A DNA stretch of 64,000 nt from Inquilinus ginsengisoli_A (GTDB lineage: Bacteria; Pseudomonadota; Alphaproteobacteria; DSM-16000; Inquilinaceae). The position numbers were made by a program, and so were the translations under genes. The stretch lies in contig NZ_JAVDPW010000004.1 in assembly GCF_031453975.1 (NCBI RefSeq), positions 62,001-126,000 of the forward strand, in the 5' to 3' direction. Below, piece by piece: positions 58,642 through 64,000 of this stretch; position 1 is the first letter of the stretch; each line of letters begins with the position of its first letter. A model generated the notes under the pieces. That model had not been told where the DNA came from. It did not search any database and saw only the letters and a program-made list of their open reading frames with translations.

Positions 58642-59928
58642 CTATGCGATCGAGCCGGGGGTGAAGGTCGGAACCACGGCGGCCGGGCGGCCCGGCAGGT
58701 CCAGGATGGCCCGGCGCTCCGGCGTGCGGGCGATCACGCGGCCGGCGCGCAGTACCAGCAGCCGGGTGGCCCGCAGCCGCACCGCCTCGAACGGGTCGGC
58801 GGCCTGCAGCATCACCAGGTCGGCGCGGCAGCCGGGCGCCAGGCCGTAGCCGTCGAGATGCATGATCTTCGCGGCATTCGTCGTCACCGCCGCGAAGCAC
58901 TGGCCGATGGCGTCCAGTGCGGTCATCTGCCCGACATGCACCGCCATATGCGCCACCTCGAGCATGTCGCCCGACCCCATCGAGTACCACGGGTCCATGG
59001 CGCAATCCTGGCCCAGGGCGACGGTGATCCCGGCCTGCATCAGCTCCGGCACCCGGGTCATGCCGCGGCGCTTGGGATAGGTGTCGTGCCGGCCCTGCAG
59101 GGTGATGTTGATCAGCGGGTTGGCGATCGCCGCGACCCCGGCCTCGCGCATCAGCGGGATCAGCTTCGAGACGTAGTAGTTGTCCATCGAATGCATCGAG
59201 GTCAGGTGCGACCCCGTCACCCGCCCGCCGAGGCCCAGCCGATGGGTCTCCGCCGCCAGCGTCTCGATGTGGCGCGACAGCGGGTCGTCGCTTTCGTCGC
59301 AATGCAGGTCGACCAGCAGCCCCCGCTCGGCCGCGATCTCGCACAGCCGGCGCACCGAGGCGGCGCCGTCCGCCATGGTGCGCTCGAAATGCGGGATGCC
59401 GCCTACCACTTCAACCCCGAGGTCGAGCGCGCGCAGCAGGTTGCGTTCGGCGGTGGCGGAGCGGTACAGCCCGTCCTGCGGGAAGGCCACGAGTTGCAGG
59501 TCGAGATAGGGCGCGACCTGGCGCTTGACCTCCAACAGCGCCTCGACCGCCAGCAGCCGGTCGTCGCAGACATCGACATGGCTGCGCACCGCCAGCAGCC
59601 CTTGCGCCACCGCCATGTCGCAATAGGCCAGGGCCCGTGCGATCACCGCACCTTGGGTCAGCTGCGGCTTCAGCTCGCCCCACAGGGCGATGCCTTCGAG
59701 CAGCGTGCCGGACCGGTTCATCCGGGGCAGGCCGAGCGACAGCGTCGCATCCATGTGGAAATGAGGGTCGACGAAGGGCGGAGTGACCAGCCGGCCGGTG
59801 GCGTCGATCTCCTGCCGTGCTTCCGCCGCCAGGCGCGGCTCCACCGCCACGATCCGCCCGCCTTCGATGCCGATATCGATGCCCGTCCGGCCGTCGGGCA
59901 GGTTGGCATGACGCAGGACAAGATCCAT
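58642..59928 (-). CDS. codA: Cytosine deaminase-family amidohydrolase
   Basis: This protein of 428 residues, the same length as E. coli CodA, has the HFH metal ligands (VDPHFHMDATLSLG, His56/His58), VDLHCDESDDPLSRH, GSHLTSMHSMDNYYVSKLIPLM and the active-site Asp in GQDCAMDPWYSMGSGDML. It hydrolyses cytosine to uracil or acts on related isoguanine/creatinine-like substrates. The ATG at 59928 gives MDLVLRHANLPDG. It is divergent from a GNAT gene with 89 bases between. No codB transporter is adjacent. Confidence 0.93.
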   Translation of the reverse strand: MDLVLRHANLPDGRTGIDIGIEGGRIVAVEPRLAAEARQEIDATGRLVTPPFVDPHFHMDATLSLGLPRMNRSGTLLEGIALWGELKPQLTQGAVIARALAYCDMAVAQGLLAVRSHVDVCDDRLLAVEALLEVKRQVAPYLDLQLVAFPQDGLYRSATAERNLLRALDLGVEVVGGIPHFERTMADGAASVRRLCEIAAERGLLVDLHCDESDDPLSRHIETLAAETHRLGLGGRVTGSHLTSMHSMDNYYVSKLIPLMREAGVAAIANPLINITLQGRHDTYPKRRGMTRVPELMQAGITVALGQDCAMDPWYSMGSGDMLEVAHMAVHVGQMTALDAIGQCFAAVTTNAAKIMHLDGYGLAPGCRADLVMLQAADPFEAVRLRATRLLVLRAGRVIARTPERRAILDLPGRPAAVVPTFTPGSIA

Positions 59929-60017
59929 GGCGGGGCTGACTTTCCTGAAATTCACTGAGGGAATGGTGCCGCGGACGATAGCATGCGGCCCGAAGAGCGA
60001 AAGACAGGAGAGCACCC

Positions 60018-60482
60018 ATGATGATCGCGACATGGGGTGAAATCCGCCGGGCCCGGCCCGACGAGGCGGGGACGATCCGCACCCTGGTCCGGCGCGCCTA
60101 TGCGAAATGGATCATCTCCGTCGGCGCCGAACCGCTGCCGATGCGGGCGGATTACGACCGCGCCCTGGCCGAGCACGAGATCTGGGCGATCGACGGCATA
60201 GCCGGCTGCATCGCGCTGATCGAGCTGAAGCCCGAGCCGGACCATCTGCTGATCGTCAACGTCGCGGTCGACCCGAGCCATCAGGGCCGTGGCCTCGGCC
60301 GGCGGCTGCTGGACTTCGCGGAGCGCGAGGCGCTGCGCCGCGGCCTGGCCGAGCTGCGGCTCTACACCAACGCGAAGATGTCGGAGAACCGCGCCCTCTA
60401 CACCGCCCGCGGCTACAGCGAGAGCCGGCAGGAGCAGCGCGGCGAGTTCACCATCATCCACATGACCAAGGTGCTGGGCTGA
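60018..60482 (+). CDS. GNAT-family acetyltransferase
   Basis: The 154-residue protein starts at an ATG preceded by AGGAGAG and has the acetyl-CoA-binding core LLIVNVAVDPSHQGRGLGRRLLDFAEREALRRG (Q/RxxGxG loop), then LRLYTNAKMSENRALYTARGYSES. This compact type resembles many free-standing N-acetyltransferases (possibly for small amines or N-termini). Substrate unknown. It is divergent from codA. Confidence 0.92.
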   Translation: MMIATWGEIRRARPDEAGTIRTLVRRAYAKWIISVGAEPLPMRADYDRALAEHEIWAIDGIAGCIALIELKPEPDHLLIVNVAVDPSHQGRGLGRRLLDFAEREALRRGLAELRLYTNAKMSENRALYTARGYSESRQEQRGEFTIIHMTKVLG

Positions 60483-60515
60483 CCCCGGCGCCTCGGCCCG
60501 TCTTCCGGATGCCGC

Positions 60516-62789
60516 CTACAGCAGGAAGTCGCCGGCGACCAGCGTGATGGCCCCGGTCAGCACGACGCTGAAATCGGCCACGCCGTCGCCGTTCACATCG
60601 CCGCTGACCACCGTCTGGCTGCCGGAGATGACCTCGCGCAGTTCGCCGGCATGGTGGGTGAAGGCGCCCGAGCCGATGAAGCCGAACGCCTGGTCGCCGG
60701 CCACGCCGGTGTTCGCGTCGATCAGCCTCAGGTCGATCCTGTCGGCCTGGGCATGGCTGAAATCCGTGATCAGATCGGCGCCGCTGCCGACAGGGCTGTC
60801 GGCGACCGACGCATAGACGAAGCGGTCGGCCCCGGCCCCGCCCGCCAGAGTGTCCTTGCCGCCCGCCCCTTGCAGGATATCGTTGCCGGCGTTGCCCACC
60901 AGTGTGTTTGCCGCGGCGTCGCCGATCAGGATGTCGCCGCCGCCGCCGCCGTAGACGCCTTCGATGCCGGTCAGCGTGTCGCCCTGGGCATTGCCGCCGA
61001 GACCGGTGCCGAGGGCCAGGTTGACCGTGATAGCCACGGCGCTCTCGGTGTACATGGCGATGTCGATGCCGTCGCCACCCTGCAATGCGTCCGCCCCGGC
61101 CTCTCCCCGCAGCACGTCGTTCCCGGCGCCGCCGACCAGCGTGTCGGCGCCGTTGCCGCCACCGATGGTGTCGTTGGCGTCGTTGCCCGCCAGGCTGTTG
61201 TTGGCGTCGTTGCCCGTGATGACATCGTTGCCGCTGCCGCCAATGACGTTCTCGATGCCGGTCAGGGTGTCGCCCTGGGCGTTGCCGCCGGCGCCGGTGC
61301 CGGTGAGGAGATTCACCGTCACGCCGACGGCGCTTTCGCTGTACACCGCGACGTCGATCCCGTCGCCGCCCAGCAAGATGTCGGCCCCGGCCCCGCCGCG
61401 AAGCACATCGTTGCCGGTGCCGCCATCCAGCCGGTCATTGCCGTCCATGCCGGACAGGGTGTCGGCGCCGCCGGAGCCGACCAGCACGTTGGCCGCGGCC
61501 GAGCCGGTCAGCACGTCGTTGAAGCTGCCGGTGCCCAGAATGTTTTCGATGTCGGCACTGATCACGTCGCCCTGGGCATCGCCCCCCGTCGCTGTCAGCG
61601 TCGTGAGGTTGACCGTGACTCCGGCGAGGCCGTCATAGTTGATGGTGTCGATGCCGGCGCCGCCGATCAACCGGTCGGCCCCGGCCCCGCCATCAAGGAA
61701 GTCGTCTCCGTCCCCACCGTTCAGCGTGTCATTTCCGGCCATGCCGACGAGCGAATCCTGTCCGCCAAGGCCGGTCAGCGCATTGGCCACGGCCGAGCCG
61801 GTGAGATCGTCGTTGAAGCCGGTGCCGATGACATTCTCGATGTCGTTGCCGATCGTGTCGCCCTCGGCCTCGCCGCCCGACGCCGTGAACGCCGTCAGAT
61901 CCACCGTCACCGCGGCCGTGCCGCCGTACAGGATGGTGTCGCTGCCGGCACCGCCGATCAGCGCGTCCCCGTCGGCGCCGCCCTGGAGGATGTCGTTGCC
62001 GGCCCCACCGTCGAGCGTGTCGTTGCCGGCCAGGCCGATCAGGCGGTCATCGCCGCCGAAGCCGGACAGGAGGTTGCTGACGGCCGAGCCGGTCAGGACG
62101 TCATTGAAGGTGGCGGTGCCTTCGATGTTCTCGATGTCGGCGCCGACCGAATCGCCCTCCGCGTCGCCGCCATGGGCGATCGCGCCGATGGTCACCGTCA
62201 CCCCGGCCGGGCCGTCGTAATGGGCGGTGTCGACGCCGGCGCCGCCGATCAGCACGTCGGCCCCGGCCCCGCCATCGAGGACGTCGTTGCCGCTGCTGCC
62301 GTTGAGGCCGCTGGCGCCGCCGTTCAGCGTATCGTTCCCGAGACCGCCATGGAGGATGTCGTTGCCGACACCCCCATCCAGCATGTCGTTGCCGGCGAGG
62401 CCGTTGAGCACGTCGGCGGCGAGGCCGCCCAGGAGCGTGTTGGCCCCGGCCGAGCCGGTCAGCGTGTCGCTGGAGTTCGAACCGGTGATGTTCTCGATAT
62501 CGGCGCTGACCGTATCGCCCTGGGCCTCGCCGCCGCTGCCGATGGCCCCGATCGTGACGATCACGCCGGCGGCGCTGACGGCATAGTCGGCGGTGTCGAT
62601 CCCGGCGCCGCCGTTCAGCACATCCGCGCCGGCGCCCCCGCGCAGGGAATCGTCGCCGTCACCACCATTCAGCGTGTCGACGCCCGCGTCCCCGCGCAGC
62701 GCGTCGTTGCCCCCCAGGCCGTTGAGCGTATCGTCACCCGTCGTGCCGTTGATGGTGTTGTTGGCGTTGTCGCCATTGATGACCGCCAT
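60516..62789 (-). CDS. RTX-type calcium-binding repeat protein, probably type I secreted
   Basis: The 757-residue protein consists mainly of GGxGxDxLx nonapeptide blocks (calcium beta-roll). Six related spacer modules of about 50 residues (pattern Y...VTV.L...GG.A.GD...DIENI.GT..ND.LTGS) occur at a period of about 105-120 residues. The C-terminus is serralysin-like (DRFVYASVADSP...DLITDFSHAQADRIDLRLIDAN...FSVVLTGAITLVAGDFLL), the uncleaved signal for a type I exporter, which is not in the window. There is no enzymatic domain, so a surface or matrix protein is the likely role. The ATG at 62789 follows AGGA. Confidence 0.92.
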   Translation of the reverse strand: MAVINGDNANNTINGTTGDDTLNGLGGNDALRGDAGVDTLNGGDGDDSLRGGAGADVLNGGAGIDTADYAVSAAGVIVTIGAIGSGGEAQGDTVSADIENITGSNSSDTLTGSAGANTLLGGLAADVLNGLAGNDMLDGGVGNDILHGGLGNDTLNGGASGLNGSSGNDVLDGGAGADVLIGGAGVDTAHYDGPAGVTVTIGAIAHGGDAEGDSVGADIENIEGTATFNDVLTGSAVSNLLSGFGGDDRLIGLAGNDTLDGGAGNDILQGGADGDALIGGAGSDTILYGGTAAVTVDLTAFTASGGEAEGDTIGNDIENVIGTGFNDDLTGSAVANALTGLGGQDSLVGMAGNDTLNGGDGDDFLDGGAGADRLIGGAGIDTINYDGLAGVTVNLTTLTATGGDAQGDVISADIENILGTGSFNDVLTGSAAANVLVGSGGADTLSGMDGNDRLDGGTGNDVLRGGAGADILLGGDGIDVAVYSESAVGVTVNLLTGTGAGGNAQGDTLTGIENVIGGSGNDVITGNDANNSLAGNDANDTIGGGNGADTLVGGAGNDVLRGEAGADALQGGDGIDIAMYTESAVAITVNLALGTGLGGNAQGDTLTGIEGVYGGGGGDILIGDAAANTLVGNAGNDILQGAGGKDTLAGGAGADRFVYASVADSPVGSGADLITDFSHAQADRIDLRLIDANTGVAGDQAFGFIGSGAFTHHAGELREVISGSQTVVSGDVNGDGVADFSVVLTGAITLVAGDFLL

Positions 62790-63044
62790 GACGAATCCTG
62801 TTCGAATATGAATTTATCCCTCAGTCAGATCGGCACCGAACGAGGGTCACAATGGGTTTCCGGCGGCCCCATCGTTGTGGGAATTGCCGCATAAATGTCA
62901 AATGGTTTCGGGAGATATGGGTCGGCCGGGACTCACCGCCCGGGCGTCTCCGCGCGGTGACGGAAAAGTCGAGCACGCACCGGCGGGCCGAGCTGGTGCG
63001 GCTGATCCCGGCCTGCCCGGGGCCAGGGGCGGCCGGACCCCGCC

Positions 63045-63719
63045 TCAGTAAGCTCCGGAGCGAACGAAGAAGACGCGCGGGGTCACCGCCAGCAGGACGA
63101 TGTCGCGCCAGTAGGACCAGTGGCGCACATACTCGACGTTCAGCCGGATCCGGGTCTCGTAGTCGGTGTCGCTGCGGCCGTAGATCTGCCAGACGCCGGT
63201 CATGCCGGGCCGGGTGCTGTAGTAGTAGTGGATCGCCGCGCCCCAGCGCACCTGCTCCTCCTCGAACATCGGACGAGGGCCGACCAGGCTCATCTCGCCC
63301 TTCAGCACATTGAGCAGCTGCGGCAGTTCGTCGAGGCTGGTCTTGCGCAGGAAGCGGCCGATCGCCGTCACCCGCGGGTCGTGCTTCAGCTTGAAGCTGG
63401 TCTCCCACTCCCGCCGCAGTTCCGGGTCCCGCGCCAGGAGGGCCGACAGATGCGCGTTGGCGTTGGGCACCATGGTCCGGAACTTGTGGCAGTAGAAGAT
63501 CCGGCCGTTCCGGCCGACCCGCCGGTCGCTGTAGAAGATCCCGGCCCCGGATCGCCGGATCAGGACGGCGCAGACCAGAAACAGCGGCGCGAACATCACC
63601 AGCAGCAGGGCGGACAGCACGATATCGGTCACCCGTTTGGCGGCCACGGCGACGCGGGCGTCACGAATCGGCATCACGGACTCGGCGGCCATGGTGTTGA
63701 CCGGAACATCGGACGGCAT
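63045..63719 (-). CDS. Undecaprenyl-phosphate sugar phosphotransferase (ExoY/WcaJ-type)
   Basis: The 224-residue protein (an in-frame GTG at 63752 would lengthen it by 11 residues) has one membrane segment (RVTDIVLSALLLVMFAPLFLVCAVLI) and the bacterial sugar transferase domain: FRTMVPNA, KHDPRVTAIGRFLRKTSLDELPQLLNVLKGEMSLVGPRP and RPGMTGVWQIYGRSD. It starts exopolysaccharide repeat units by moving hexose-1-phosphate to the lipid carrier. Size equals ExoY. A tandem 15-bp repeat lies about 110 bases upstream of the start, perhaps for regulation. Confidence 0.93.
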   Translation of the reverse strand: MPSDVPVNTMAAESVMPIRDARVAVAAKRVTDIVLSALLLVMFAPLFLVCAVLIRRSGAGIFYSDRRVGRNGRIFYCHKFRTMVPNANAHLSALLARDPELRREWETSFKLKHDPRVTAIGRFLRKTSLDELPQLLNVLKGEMSLVGPRPMFEEEQVRWGAAIHYYYSTRPGMTGVWQIYGRSDTDYETRIRLNVEYVRHWSYWRDIVLLAVTPRVFFVRSGAY

Positions 63720-63826
63720 CGCTTGAACCCCCACGAAAGACACGACAGACACGCTCGACGACCCGGTTCCGTCGCCGGAACCACCTGGTCATCCTCCCTA
63801 ACCGGAAGACGGGAACGGCACATACC

Positions 63827-63856
63827 CCCATTTGGGAGGGCCCCATTTGGGAGGGC
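63827..63856. repeat. Two tandem 15-bp units upstream of the sugar transferase gene
   Basis: CCCATTTGGGAGGGC occurs twice without a gap (63827-63841 and 63842-63856). Each contains CCCA-TT-TGGG dyad symmetry. The position, about 110 bases before the gene's start in a 280-base non-coding region, suits a two-site operator. I see nothing else to annotate in 63720-64000. Confidence 0.65.
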
Positions 63857-64000
63857 CAATGTGTGTCCCCCAAGCGACTTACATCATCCCCTGCAACACA
63901 AAGCCCCGGAACGTCGATCAGGTTCCCTGCCCAGCGGTCGGCGCACCCGATCGCTGTCCTTGGGCACGACCGCCCGGATCCCACCCAGTCTCCCGGACGG

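Noticed and set aside
60651..62894. Several plus-strand open frames opposite the RTX protein
   Set aside because: They only mirror the repeat periodicity of the RTX gene; the calcium-binding motifs are on the minus strand.
1..64000. CRISPR array, prophage, transposase or rRNA
   Set aside because: No regularly spaced direct repeats with unique spacers, no phage structural or integrase gene, and no rRNA-like sequence were seen on either strand.

Overview
The window is one contiguous piece of a high-GC (roughly 70%) bacterial chromosome with dense coding on both strands and about 64 protein genes. The gene order tolQ-ybgC-ruvB-ruvA-ruvC-yebC, the arrangement zapA / 6S-like RNA / 5-formyl-THF cyclo-ligase, transketolase-gap, and the gene families and repeat types seen point to an alphaproteobacterium, most likely of the Rhodospirillales (Azospirillum/Inquilinus-like). 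The genus is an inference. I found no tRNA, rRNA, CRISPR array, prophage, transposase or integrase.

Layout. 1-6188 (minus strand) is conserved housekeeping: the start of tolQ, ybgC, ruvBAC, yebC, a YmdB-type phosphoesterase, 5-formyl-THF cyclo-ligase, a candidate 6S RNA, zapA and a DUF4164 coiled coil. 6225-10607 holds an Ldh2-type dehydrogenase divergent from transketolase and gap, with an unusual 26-bp tandem palindrome array between them. 10685-17504 is mixed: a secreted PF03640 protein, a cupin divergent from a MarR regulator with twin operators, an SDR divergent from a LysR regulator, an ammonium transporter with a sigma-54-type promoter, an aspartoacylase-like hydrolase and folB. 17663-20791 is a single 1042-residue LysM protein of unknown role. 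20891-30934 holds small-molecule enzymes (PCD, isochorismatase family, GST plus LysR, HD and Nudix hydrolases, an alpha/beta hydrolase, pxpB/pxpC, an amidase, YcgN). Four dispersed palindromic repeats of three families lie between 17550 and 25036, and a fifth element (family R1) lies upstream of ruvC.

30963-35167 is the most interesting block: an overlapping three-gene operon encoding a MotA/TolQ/ExbB-type proton-channel subunit, a single-pass protein with a DUF2135-like extracytoplasmic domain and a two-pass protein with a proline-rich tail. It is divergent from a NarL-type two-component system. I do not recognise this combination as a described system. 35228-41018 holds a homocysteine methyltransferase-like protein, then a DapA-like aldolase, a GntR/FCD regulator and an ABC importer (binding protein and two permeases) that has no ATPase gene here.

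41143-50480 contains an orphan small protein, a SRPBCC membrane protein, a HyuA-type protein, a PhoX-like protein behind a near-consensus promoter, and a purine-salvage pair (NCS2 permease and adenine deaminase variant). 50584-63719 contains LysR, GNAT and XRE-cupin regulators/enzymes, a lipoprotein, a beta-lactamase-fold hydrolase, an L,D-transpeptidase, a PseH-like acetyltransferase, an EF-G-like GTPase with an altered G3 motif, cytosine deaminase, an RTX-type calcium-binding protein and an ExoY-like sugar-phosphate transferase. The last two suggest surface or exopolysaccharide functions continuing to the right.

Start codons were chosen from ribosome-binding sites, overlaps and family length. 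Functions come from motif recognition by eye; no database search was run.
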